Of a DNA stretch of 64,000 bases, positions 12,412 to 22,225 are shown piece by piece. This stretch comes from Nephrocerus scutellatus. Lineage: Eukaryota; Arthropoda; Insecta; Diptera; Pipunculidae. Location: positions 23,280,254-23,344,253 of the forward strand of contig OX352765.1 of NCBI GenBank assembly GCA_947095585.1, given 5' to 3'. Under the pieces are notes generated by a model. It saw nothing but the letters and a program-made list of their open reading frames with translations. It ran no database searches and was not told where the DNA came from. Position 1 is the first letter of the stretch. Every line of letters begins with the position of its first letter. The position numbers and the translations under genes were made by a program.

Positions 12412-13428
12412 TAGAGCTCGTCTGGTGGCCGAAAGTTCTTGAACGGAAAACAGCAAGAATCTTTAAAGCATTGCCTGTCTCGGTATCATGGATGCTATGC
12501 GTATCTGTCCTATGACAGCATTAAAAGCTGTTGTAGGGCTTTCACCCCTAACAATCTTCATTAGGAAGACGGCTGCTAGATGCGCTATTAAGCTGCAACT
12601 AGAATACGGGTACAAACCAGATGACCATATCGTCATCGTCTGGTACAAAGACGGATCGAAGATAGAGTCTGGAGTAGGAGCTGGTGTTTTCGGACCCAAC
12701 ACTAAAGTCTTGATACCATTGGGTATGAGTCCCACGGTTTTCCAGGCGGAACTCCATGCCATGTCAGCGCTAGGATAAAACTTAGTAAGGGTATTATCTG
12801 CGCTACGATTTATATCTTTTCAGATAGTCAAGCAGCACTGAAAGCATTATCGTTCAACATGATGGAATCTAAGTTAGTTATATGCTGCTACGATGCACTG
12901 CAATCCCAAGCAAGGCATAACAGGGTTAAGCTCGGTTGGGTCCCTGGTCACCAATGAATTGCAGGCAACTAATATTCAGATAACCTAGCCAGGGCTGGAT
13001 CGGAATCTACGTTCTTAGCGCCGAAACCTTACTATGGTGTCAACTGTGTTGCGATTATTAATAAGTGGGAAAGTAAACTTCCTCTAGCTCATTGGGATAA
13101 TATCACAGGGCTTAGATAACCCAAACGATTGATCAGGCCATTTTCCTAAAATGAAATCCTTGATCTACACAAGAAAAGCATTAGAAAGCTGGTGAGCTTT
13201 CTCACAGGTCATTGTAGCTTGTGATATCACCTTAGCAAAATTAATCTAGGCTCATAGACGGAATGTAGGCTCTGTTCAGAGGAAGATGAATCATCCGTGC
13301 ACATTCTCTGTGATTGTCCAGCATTGATCTGGTTAAGGAGACGTATTTTCCAAAAAGGCAATATGTTCGTCGGCAGATCTGCGAAACTCTGTTACTAAGA
13401 ACATACTATACTTCATTGGGGAGCAAGT
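12412..13428 (+). mobile_element. LINE family A: RT tail, RNase H, C-terminus
   Basis: The order is WWPKVLERKTARIFKALP (about 12422-12475), an RT thumb segment ending FIRKTAARCAIKLQLEYG (about 12555-12610), then an RNase H domain. In that domain YKDGSK starts at about 12644 (a change from the usual YTDGSK), FQAELHA lies near 12740, and SDSQAALKAL near 12825. The C-terminal segment has RLCSEEDESS (about 13270) and HILCDCPALIWLRRR (about 13300-13345). Stops and frameshifts are frequent. It aligns well with the copy at 46.8-48.6 kb and with 62.7-63.0 kb on the other strand. A SINE follows immediately. Confidence 0.85.
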
Positions 13429-13441
13429 AAAAGCCTCTTAG

Positions 13442-13718
13442 TGGGCGCCGTGGTTCAGTGGAAATGCGCATGGCTACTGAGCAGGAGCTTCGTGGTTTGA
13501 ATCCAAGTAACACCAAAAGTATTTTTCACGGTGTCCCACCTTTCGAGAATGGGTGACAAACGTTCCGAGAGTAATAATTTGTCACGGAAAGCTTCTCAAT
13601 TCGCCGTTCGGATCCGGCCTTCCGGCATTTGTGTCCAAAAATATACATGCGCAACACAAATGGTCGCGAGAATCTAGGCCTTGAAACGCAATGGTATGTC
13701 GCGCCGAATATTATTATT
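13442..13718 (+). mobile_element. tRNA-derived SINE, copy 1
   Basis: The head TGGGCGCCG is followed by an A box (TGGTTCAGTGG at 13451-13461) and a B box (GGTTTGAATCC at 13494-13504). Their starts are 43 bases apart, as expected for an internal RNA polymerase III promoter from a tRNA. The body has TTCACGGTGTCCCACC, GACAAACGTTCCGAGAG, CACGGAAAGCTTCTCAATTC, ACACAAATGGTCGCGAG and GCGCCGAATATT, ending in a TTA tail. It is flanked by a 13-base direct repeat with one mismatch (AAAAGCCTCTTAG at 13429-13441, AAAAGTCTCTTAG at 13719-13731), a target-site duplication of LINE-driven insertion. Which tRNA it came from is not clear. Confidence 0.92.
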
Positions 13719-13734
13719 AAAAGTCTCTTAGATT

Positions 13735-14595
13735 AGCTACACCCTATAATACAATAGATACTTTTCTGGCCACCCTGTAGAAGATCTAGTTATTATGCCA
13801 CTTGTTAACTCTGTTGGTGTTCACTGGTCAGTCAAATTGCCATGTGAACGTTCAGCAAAAGAAAGAACGCACTCGAAAATATCGCGTGAGCCATCTCGGC
13901 TCATAAATGTGAAAATTTGTTGTCTCGCCGAAAAATGGAAAAAACTCACTCTGTGCGAATCGCAGTTATTACACAAGTGCGTGCAATTCACTATTTTGCA
14001 CATTGCACTGAAAGGAGAGCAATTTTTGCATATACGAGGTGCTTGCACACACGCTAACCAACAGCCCAACCCACGTATCATTTAAATTGTTGCTGCCTGA
14101 TAATAATACGCTTTCGCATCGCTAATTGGCGGTTTGTCGTCGGTCATAATGTTCGCGAAGCAAAACAAAACAACAAAAAAAAAACGCAGAATTTAAAATT
14201 CTGCTAACTTGGCACTTTGTTAAATTAGCAACATTTACACATTTCGTATACGAGTACCGCTGCAGCAGGACGCCTTGTAATAATGTTTGGCTTTTCATTT
14301 TTTACTGCAATAATAAAATCCCAATTAATATGCAATGGCAGCACACATTCAGTCAGCTGGACGCGAAGCGCAGTTTTACGATGATTTAGCGATGTGCGAC
14401 TATAAATGAAGAAACAGACTGCTGCACAAATTGTTCCAATGATTAACCTGAAACTTCCTATTATTAATTATTAATATAACATTACAAGATTACATTAAAA
14501 GTACCTAAGAACAAGCGCCAATCGCTTCCGTTTCTCATAATACTGCGATTAAATGAATGAATAAAAATTCCATCGCTGAAAGGTTTTTTTTTTTG
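13735..14595. other. Low-copy stretch without recognised gene
   Basis: A 96-codon plus frame (13795-14085) and an 86-codon minus frame overlap over the same bases and neither has a recognisable motif. AT-rich tracts and a poly-A run at about 14175-14185 occur. No exon can be supported. Confidence 0.45.
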
Positions 14596-14599
14596 AAGC

Positions 14600-14835
14600 A
14601 GTCGAACAGGAGCTACATGCCTGCACTCAGTATAATTTGTAAATCATGCTGGGGGATATGAACGCAAAAATAGCTCGGAAGCCGGTATTCAGGAAGTACA
14701 TTGGGAGCGATAGTTAACACAAGATCATTAAAAAGAATTGAAAATGATTCATAGAGATAGCAGCTAGCAATAAAGGTTGGTTTAGAGTACAAGTTTTGTG
14801 AGTAAGAACATCCACAAAGCCACTCGCTTAACTAT
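14600..14835 (+). mobile_element. RTE-like LINE endonuclease fragment
   Basis: The plus strand reads, across stops, EQELHACTQYNL, MLGDMNAKIARKPVFRKYIG (about 14645-14705), EIAASNK near 14755 and SKNIHKATR (about 14801-14827). These follow the apurinic-endonuclease-like domain of RTE-type LINEs (GDFNAK...REPVFR...IG and HKNIHKATW). The better copy at 41.1-41.65 kb has the same phrases. The piece ends abruptly after the IHKAT motif. Confidence 0.75.
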
Positions 14836-15264
14836 TGGTATTTATTGTTGGAACTACATAAATACATGTAGAACTACTAAGCACTTTGTGAAAAGCCGAA
14901 CAAAACACCACCAAGTTCATTTTAGGAATATCTCGAAGGAACTTTCGAAGCATGGTGGGTTTACTTACAGGAGCATTACCCGCCTGGAGGGGGGGGGAGG
15001 GGGGAAACGTCAACCAAATGATTTATTTTCTTTCATTAAATTTGAAATCACAATGAATCTCATGGTGCTTTATTTACATTTCGATTTCGATTGCAATGTC
15101 TTAGCAAACCAATCGAAACAAATCATTTGAAAACACTTTATCGGCGGTAAGGATGAGTACGGTATCAAAAATATTTTTGTGTTGCGATTTTGAGTCACAT
15201 TATTGGTCACATTTTTACATTTTGGGAACTAAGTCATTTCTCAACCGATTTGTATGAAATATAG
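14836..15264. other. Stretch without recognised feature
   Basis: A 110-codon plus frame covers most of it (from 14798), but its start is endonuclease debris and the rest shows no domain. A G-run at about 14990-15005 occurs. Nothing else is supportable. Confidence 0.35.
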
Positions 15265-15535
15265 TCCTCTGAGGGTCCTCTGGGGGGTCTTTAGGGGGTC
15301 TTTTCTTTTGGGGGTCTTTTGAGGGGCCTTTTGATCTTTTGTGGGTCTTTTGGTGGTCTTTTGGGTTTTTTTTGGGCATCTTCTGGGGATCTTTGGAGCG
15401 ACTTTTGAGGGTAGTTTGAGGGTTTTTTTGGAATCTTTTGGGCAGTCTTTTTTGATTCTTTTGAGAGTCTTTTTATGATTCTATCGGGAGTCTTGTGGTC
15501 TTTTGATGGTCTTTTGGAGGTCTTTTTGCCCAGAA
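15265..15535 (+). repeat. Degenerate G/T-rich minisatellite
   Basis: About 270 bases of units such as GGGGGTCTTTTG and GGTCTTTTGGTGG repeat irregularly. They match 1-245 in the same orientation and 8150-8420 in the opposite one. The tract ends right beside a Helitron fragment. Confidence 0.85.
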
Positions 15536-15559
15536 CATCAAAGAAGATTCACAGTTACA

Positions 15560-15780
15560 TGCACTGTGTTTTATTTGGTTTGTTGTCTGGCGCGTAAACA
15601 AACAAAGCTGATTGTTGTTCCGACACTGAAATATACGGCATACATCAATTGACCATGCGAGAAGTATAGATTTTCAAGGTTATTGCCGCAAACACTTAAT
15701 GACTGCCCTTGTGATTTGTTTTTTGTAATTGCGAATGCAAACCGCACCCGACAATATTATATATATTATGTCGGTCGGAG
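15560..15780 (-). mobile_element. Helitron helicase C-terminal fragment
   Basis: The minus strand from 15750 to a stop at 15571 encodes 59 residues, starting RVRFAFAITKNKSQGQSLSV (KSQGQ at about 15700-15715), then CGNNLENLYFSHGQL (FSHGQL at about 15646-15663) and later SVGTTISFVCLRA. The FA-TI-K-QGQ-L and FSHGQLYVA motifs are the last two motifs of the Pif1-like helicase of RepHel proteins in Helitrons. The usual YVA-SRV after SHGQL is disrupted here. Only this end is present; no Rep domain is seen. It is a decayed rolling-circle transposon remnant. Confidence 0.85.
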
Positions 15781-15789
15781 ACATTGGAA

Positions 15790-16180
15790 TGCGTTGACAT
15801 CTGTAAATCTGATCAGTTGTTGATTGGGATTGGGATGAAGCCACACTGGTATGGACTCAACAACGTTATACCACGATAATTGCTGTATGTTGTGATATCT
15901 CCTTTCTTATGTATGGGGCACAGGATGCCCCTTCGCCAGTCGTCTGGCATCGCTTCTTCCTCCCATTCGTTCATGAATTGCTTGGTGTATTGCCGACCCT
16001 CCTGACTTAATCAACTCCGCTGGGATACCATCTGATCCCGGGGCTTTATTATTTTTGAGCCGATCTATCGCTCTGCTAACTTTGTCTATGCTTGGTGGCG
16101 GCTGCATGGTATGGTCTCCGGTCATTGGTGGAACTCCGGTCTTTTGAAAAGAGATTTTCTCTTTTTCTGACACCAACACT
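15790..16180 (-). mobile_element. RTE-like LINE RT fragment
   Basis: On the minus strand: AIDRLKNNKAPGSDGIPAEL (about 16010-16070), IHQ.IHE, then in shifted frames a [20 protein letters not shown] phrase (about 15895-15965), NYRGITLL (about 15870-15890) and YQCGF followed by STTDQ-like text (about 15800-15855). These are the opening RT motifs of RTE/L1-type LINEs. The segment normally lying between NYRGITLL and YQCGF is deleted. The catalytic YADD region is absent. Confidence 0.8.
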
Positions 16181-16184
16181 TCCC

Positions 16185-16980
16185 CTAATCCTTAGCGCAA
16201 TGTTTAGCGTCAAGAAACACATTGGTTTGCAAGGTTTTTGAGTCTTTTCAGTTTAAGACGCTGACTTTTAAAAAGCTCGATAATTGTGCGTGCCCTTTTT
16301 CCTTTGTTAGGTACCTGGTACCACAAATGAGCCCGGTACGATTCACTGTCAAGTTGTTGGCCTTCACGAAAGACGTCAACTAGTTCCGAAAGGACCGAAC
16401 TGTACAATGGAGGATCCAAAAATATCATATATTTTCTTGGTCAAGGTTATTTGTAGTTTTCCCTGATTCTATTCCATTCGTCCATTGATTAAAGCATTTG
16501 GACTAGTGTCGTTTTAGTTTCGTGATCCTTTTCCGTATTGCTTTTTCCATAAATCAAAGGATTCTGAGAATAAAAATTGAAACCGGCTACAAACGGGAGG
16601 AATGTGATGTATTGTATATCATTCTTTTGAAGCGCGATGTATTTAATATTAATTTCAAAGAGTAATCCACAGTCTAGTGGCATGAACGAGGCAGTTCCTT
16701 GAGGAGTTAAGAAATTTATGTTTTGGTATATTCCTAGAGGATCGAGTGAAGCGCAACTTATTCTATAAATAGACCGGGGTACGCGATATTGTCATTACAA
16801 TTTGCAATAATCGCCCAAGAATTTTTCTAACAATATGCTCATTCCCTTAACTTCCTTTACTAAGCTTTATTTCATCCCTTTTCACCACTTTGTAGACTCA
16901 TGTGCATTTCTTGGTATATTTTTATGTGCTGTGCTTGTCAGTGCCCAGTAAACTAATCAAAGACCTACATATGTAGGGTG
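16185..16980. other. Stretch without recognised feature
   Basis: Two minus-strand open segments (16210-16428 and 16489-16683) have no recognisable motif. They may be further decayed LINE or Helitron sequence because both neighbours are such elements on the same strand. No direct evidence decides this. Confidence 0.35.
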
Positions 16981-17300
16981 TTTTTTGACCAGGCATATAC
17001 TCATAATACATTTTTTATGGGCATATGTGAAGCCGCTGGTCTACTCAGATAAACCAGAGACATTGGACCACTTGGAAGTCAACATTTGCAGAGTTATTGC
17101 AGAGTTGATGCTGATATATTGAAAAAGTGGTCGAAATTTGACTTCCAGATTGCATTTTATTCGAACCAGCCCCGGAGCACATATGCCCGAAGTCATACGG
17201 AAACATCAATGGCAGACAATTATCTATTCAATAAAGCCATTTCTATGGATATTACCATGATTTTGTTGTGTTTGATTTCATTTTAAAAGCGTATACCTCT
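16978..17300 (+). mobile_element. IS630/Tc1-type transposon, 3' part
   Basis: From about 17016 the plus strand reads LWAYVKPLVYSDKPETLDHL then NICRVIAEL, the C-terminal end of a family of IS630/Tc1-like transposases whose last part has W..VK..VY.DKP.TL..L..NI. A shifted frame gives MPEVIRKHQWQTIIYSI near 17185-17235, the usual protein end and 3' untranslated sequence. The stretch GGGTGTTTTTTGACC at about 16977-16991 resembles a terminal repeat and sits only 30 bases before this C-terminus. The catalytic domain has therefore probably been deleted internally. Confidence 0.7.
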
Positions 17301-17387
17301 AATAAGAGACAAGCTTTATAAAAATCGGGATTCTCTTCGCTCATGTTTAGCGCACAATCACTGAAGTTACGTCGCATTTGATGGTCG

Positions 17388-18400
17388 TTGAGCTTCAGCC
17401 TTAAGGTCTTGAGTGAAAGCGATCTTATAGGGATTGCAGGCTCAATTCCTTGCGTAGAATTCGTAACAGAGGCGACCAATTCCTGTGATCGACGAGAAAT
17501 CGATCTTACTTACACTCGCGGCTTCATTATTCTTGGCCCTGCTTGCGTATATTTGTCTTGTTGTCATTATGAAGTAAATAAATATCAACTGAAATGTTTC
17601 TACCACACGTTTCCACTGGACGAGTACGACGACCGAAGATTAAAGTTAGCCCAGTTAAAGTTGTCGCAACCGAACGCGTAATTTTGATAAGATATTTGGA
17701 CAATTTGCAGAAGTTTTGTAAGCGTGATTTAATGGCAAGTATAGACGAGTTGAAATGTCAAACAAACCGCAGCTTCAACTTGACACATAGCCGAGAAACC
17801 CTATTGGACGAATAGGGCGTCCAAATTGAAAAATTCATTTCAAATGATTGTAACCAAAAAGCAACGTCTAGCATTCCAACGTGACCTTAAAAGTTTACTC
17901 TCAACGGCCATAAAGAAGTTTCACTTCAAAAGTCAGCTAAATTTTTATCGCAGCTCGATGTTATTCCAACCAAACGTTTCGCAAAAGATGGCATACTACG
18001 AGCAGAACAAACCTAAACTGCTCGCCATCTTCAGTGTTCATCTACCCATTATGGCAATGACGTCAGGTATTTCCCTGAGCATTAAAGTTGTAGGCGGCAG
18101 CCTCCACGACAATGTGATGCTGTCCATATGGAGATGTAAAAAAGTGCAAATTTGGAAAACAAATGCACAGCCTAATTTCTATGAAGGTATACACGAAAAG
18201 CACAGACCAATAAATTTCTGTCACCGCAGCTTCAGCATATGGCCAAACGGAGCCGAAGAAAACGACTTTTGTAGGACACGCGAGTCGCGTCTTCATTGTT
18301 ACGAGTACCCACTTTGCTGCACCCAAGGTATCACCCGAAAAAAAAACAGAACCACCTATTCATGTAGTGACTGCTGCTGACCCATCTGCATCACCAGATC
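17388..18400 (+). other. Chain of overlapping open frames, identity unknown
   Basis: Three plus-strand open segments follow each other: 17388-17681 (97 codons), 17594-17815 (73) and 17826-18380 (184). The last starts 11 bases after the previous stop and is among the longest frames of the window. I recognise no domain, signal peptide or repeat. Lysine-rich stretches in the first 60 residues and Cys-rich text at the end are the only notable traits. It could be a decayed mobile element ORF, an exon or chance. An opposing minus frame (18063-18326) weakens the coding case. Confidence 0.3.
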
Positions 18401-18609
18401 AGCATCTCGCATATATTGTCTGTACGGCAAGAAGCGATCCAGAAGCGATACAGTCGAGCAAATAAGTTATTGTTCACCGGCGTGGAGTTGCGTCGTTGCG
18501 TGCAGTTCAGCAGCCGGCCGCCCAATCATCAGTGACTCGCGGTCGGCGAAACAAACTTTGGCGGTCGGTTGAAAAAGATTTCCAACTTTTGTAATAATCA
18601 GATTAGATA

Positions 18610-18611
<2 letters not shown>

Positions 18612-18641
<30 letters not shown>
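18612..18641. repeat. (TG)n microsatellite
   Basis: About 15 perfect TG dinucleotides. Just upstream (about 18480-18560) the sequence is locally GC-rich, with several CGG and GGC triplets, unlike its surroundings. Confidence 0.95.
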
Positions 18642-18642
<1 letters not shown>

Positions 18643-18649
18643 AGGAGGG

Positions 18650-20165
18650 ATTTCTCGTCGACTTGAGCTGCAATGCAATGCTGCAAAGTAGTTACTCCAG
18701 TGAGTAGATGAAAAGGACAATAGGATCAGATTAAATACCGACAACGAAAGATCAAAGAACGACGATACAGGTGCCAGGAGTTGGTCCCCGTTGGAAAAGC
18801 CATGGCTTATTCATCTTCTGATGCGCGTCGGCTGCCTCAATAGAGGTGGTGCGCTGAGCCAAGAGCCAAAGACACAACAATGTCCTCGCCATTTAGCATT
18901 AAGCGTTACACCGAAAGGTATTTCTTCTTCGGAAGAAATATCAGGTTGTTCGGGAATCTTTTGGGAAACTTTGTTGGTTGGGAAGGAGAAAGGCAGCCAG
19001 CCTATGTGGTAGAACTAATTCTTTTCTTCACTACACCACCACTACACCCCACCACTGCTACTGCTGGAATATTTGTTCTGTGGGAAGCAAGTCGATTATG
19101 TTTCACTAAATTATTATGTTAACATGAAAATAATTGAAACAGGAATTCACTTATATGAAACAATTTATTTATATTCCATGCAGGCTGGATGCAGTAGCTG
19201 CATTGCTGGGCGGCCGACCAACCGGCCGACTGGCGGTACAAATATGTTGTGAAGCGCATATTGGGATGTATCGATCGATCCGATGGCTGTATGGTCTCTT
19301 TCTCTTAAAGATGCCATTGCTGGCGGATAACAAGAAGCAACAGTCACAGTCATACAGCTAAAGCTAACAAACCACAACAACAACAAGAAGAATCACAAGA
19401 ACAAGACGTTGTTGTACAGCGATTTGTTTCCTCCTTGTAATCTTCTTCAGTGTTCACAGGAAGACTTCTGCTGCTGCAGATGATGATGCTAATGGCGATG
19501 AGTTGAAGAAGGAGGAGGAGGAGGCGGGGGCACAACCGCTGCGTGCGTATTTTCCGATTTGGAATAATAAAAATGTCAACGATTGGACAAATAATAGCAA
19601 CAGCTTGGATTGCGATTGGAGAACTTGTGTAACTGAAAGATTGTTGGCTTTGTTTGGCTTTGGCCGCATTATGGACGCAATGGATTGGACTGGTGTTGGC
19701 TGGCTTGCTGGCTGGTTAGTTAGTTCGCTTGTTCATTTGTTGTTATCGCATGTAATGAGAAAGATAATTCGCATTGTATTCATTCGTGTGCGATTCGCAC
19801 CTTCGGGACAAATGTGCGCAACATGAAGATTGTGTCTTTTGGCTGGCGTTGTTGTCGTCGTTCTCGTTCTAGTGCAGCACACAGAATACATCCGCAACAA
19901 TTCCATCCTATTGTTATTCTGTGTATTTGGTGTGGACTTCTCGTAATGGATGTCTTTTATTGTGGTATGTTGTCGGGAAGTACGTTTGTTATAATTTATT
20001 TGTGAACGTGGGTATCGATTGATCGATCGGTGATAAATTTCCAACAAAATTACGCCGGAAACGATTTACCCAAATTGTAAAAATATCCGATCTCGTGCGC
20101 ATTTCGTATTTGGCTTAGAACCACATTAAAAAATAATAAAAAAACGCCAAAGGATCTAGGCCACA
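18650..20165. other. Low-copy stretch without recognised gene
   Basis: Many short frames overlap on both strands, mostly driven by GGA, CAA and TTG triplets (for example 19380-19410 and 19505-19525). No protein domain, splice-bounded exon or RNA gene is recognised. Confidence 0.45.
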
Positions 20166-20400
20166 TTTATATATAATATCGGCGCGACAGACCATACGGT
20201 CCAAGTCATGACTTCTTGCAACCATTTGTGTTGAGCATGCATATTTTTGAACACAAATGGAAGGGACCTACAATTAAAGGCCGGCTCCGAACGGCGAATT
20301 GAGAAGCTTTCAGTGACAAGTTCTTACTCTCGGAACGTTTGTCACCCATTCACGATAGGTGAAAAAGCCACGCGCATTTCTACTGAGCCACGGCGCCCAC
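20166..20400 (-). mobile_element. tRNA-derived SINE, copy 2 (B box deleted)
   Basis: The minus strand begins with GTGGGCGCCGTGGCTCAGTA (A box TGGCTCAGTAG). It continues with GACAAACGTTCCGAGAG, CACTGAAAGCTTCTCAATTC, ACACAAATGGTTGCAAGAAG and CGCCGATATTATATATA. Compared with copies 1 and 5 about 50 bases are missing between the A box and the TTCACCTATCGTGAATGGG segment, including the B box, so its promoter is broken. No clear target-site duplication is seen. Confidence 0.85.
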
Positions 20401-20600
20401 AATTGTTAACAAAAACTAAAATTGGCTCGAAATTGGGACTGGTGGAGAGCTTTTTTGCGGCAGACCGGGAGCCAAATAAACAGATGATGAAAAGTTAAAA
20501 GTAGAAGACGGTTCTTTGGTGCATAGCATCCTAGTCAAATACGGTGCTAATGAGAATAGAGAGCTTGATTTTTCTTTGTAAATAATGTACACACGCTCAT
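20401..20600. other. Stretch without recognised feature
   Basis: A short spacer between the SINE and the mariner fragment. No motif is recognised. Confidence 0.3.
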
Positions 20601-20604
20601 TAAG

Positions 20605-20835
20605 CGGCGATGTTAAGCCGCAATCCGAACGAGTTTTTGCGCCGTTTCGTAACCGTGGACGAAACATGGATCCGACACAACACACCACAGACCATGGAAC
20701 AATCAAGACAATGGGTTTCTCCGGGTGAACGTGCACTAAAGAAGGCCATGATGGGTCTGTCGGTCAACAAGGTCATGTCCACAGCTTTTGGGATGCACGC
20801 GGTGTCATTCACATCGATTACCTTGGGGTGGGGGG
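20605..20835 (+). mobile_element. Mariner transposase fragment (middle part)
   Basis: The plus strand encodes SRNPNEFLRRFVTVDETWIR (about 20616-20675), containing the VTVDETW motif with the first catalytic Asp of mariner transposases. Then come QWVSPGERALKKA (about 20710-20745) and SVNKVMSTAF. A frameshift then leads into FWDARGVIHIDYL (about 20786-20825). Both the DNA-binding N-terminus and the second and third catalytic residues are absent. Sequence of another class on the opposite strand begins directly after it. Confidence 0.9.
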
Positions 20836-20839
20836 AATC

Positions 20840-21395
20840 TGATCTGAGGGAGTTAAGTACATCTTGCACCGTTTTAGGAATCCTAAACATTTTGCAGCAT
20901 TCTTACCGATGGCGAATATGTGGTCGTTCCAACGAAGCTTGTTGTTGACGCAAATGCCGAGAATTGATATAAAGGATAAAGATTAAGGGATTTAAATTAC
21001 GATTTGACGAAATAAGATAGCATTGTGTTTTGGAGGCGCTAAATTCTGTGAAGTTATTCTGTTTTTTTTTTAAGGTCGGTCAGCATTTAACGTGCTTAAC
21101 ATACGTTGTTGTTCAAGTTGCACTTGCAATGAGGAGGTGTGTGCAGAAAGCGTGAAATCATAAGAAAAGCTAAGAGCGCTGTTGCCAGCGAAATAATAAA
21201 TTGGATTAGAAGTGGCGGGTGGAAGATCATTAAAGGAAATGAAAAAGAGAGACGGAGACAAAACAGAGCCTTGCGGAACACCGGCTTTTATTAGGTGCAC
21301 ATTGGTTTTTAAATCGTCCAATACGACCTGGATTGAAAGGTAGTTACTAGTCCAATCAAGCTGGGTCTTATCAATTCCATAGGCATTTTGCCTCT
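20840..21395 (-). mobile_element. CR1/Jockey-like LINE RT fragment
   Basis: On the minus strand: YGIDKTQLDWTSNYL (about 21325-21370), then LIKAGVPQGSVLSPSLF (about 21237-21290), NDLPPATSNPIYYFA (about 21180-21235; the FADDS box is changed to FAGNSA), and further down a phrase resembling LGICVNNKLRWNDHI (about 20915-20960) with AKCLGFLK. These are RT core and thumb motifs of CR1/Jockey-like LINEs. The loss of the second Asp in the catalytic box shows it is inactive. Confidence 0.85.
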
Positions 21396-21399
21396 TTTC

Positions 21400-22225
21400 G
21401 TTGAGGCTTTAGTGTCGCAATAGGCCTCCCCTCCGATAGCAGCTGGAAAGTCGTACTGCGTCTATAAAGCCGGACAAGCCGCCACGCTGTTCCCTTCCAC
21501 ATTCGAGTGTCACAGGACCAAACTGGTCTTTATGTTGAACTGTTCACACATCTCGTTAAGAGATGAATGACAGCTCAGCGCCAACTTTGATGTGGGTGAG
21601 ACCGCTTCCAACGATTTTATAGCCGCTTGACTATCCACACAAATGTTAATCTTCCTGAAAGATAATACATTGTGCTTCAGCCAATATATGACCTCCTCAA
21701 TCGCTTGGTATACGCTGCAGTGATCGAGGAGCCAGACGGGGATATTTACTTGCAGTTTTTAACAGAAAACTCCTGCTCATACTTTGCCGTCTAGTTTAGA
21801 GCCGTCCGTAAAAAAACTGTATTTTTTTCCGTATTAGGTTCGGATCCACTCTTCCAGTCTTCTCTGGAGGTGTTATTGTCCGTAAACCCTAATAGAAGCA
21901 CAACACTGCTGTGATGTAATCGAGATTCGTCTCTTGCTTTAACGATTTGATTAAAGCGGAATGAACCCTTTGGAGAACTTTCCGTTGGTTTACTGCAGTC
22001 GTGTAACCGTATTAGCCGCTTTCTGTTTGACAAATATCTCTACTGTAATGAGGTGGAGTACAGCCTCTAAGACGCGAGATGATGGTGATCTCAGCGCTCC
22101 GCTTTTAAGCATACAGGCCGCGCTATGCACCTTCTGTAGGATGTTTTTATACGTCGCTTTTTCAGAGCTGGCCAATGAGTGCCCAGTGATGATACCTATT
22201 ATAGCAACTATGAGCAATTTTTTTG
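21400..22225 (-). mobile_element. RNase H LINE, RT tail and RNase H
   Basis: In minus-strand order there is ATYKNILQKVHSAACMLKSG then ALRSP (about 22080-22155), a phrase like LEAVLHLITVEIFVKQKAA (about 22015-22075), and GSKLDGK-type RNase H start near 21780-21800. EVIYWLKHNVLSF lies near 21655-21695, and NICVDSQAAIKSLEAVSPTS (about 21585-21645) near the domain's second half. This matches the family of 2.69-4.26 kb. It joins the next copy directly at about 22200, so two partial copies of one family are fused head to tail. Confidence 0.8.

Noticed and set aside
13442..13515. Free-standing tRNA gene
   Set aside because: A and B boxes are present, but no acceptor stem closes and the sequence continues into a SINE body shared by other copies.
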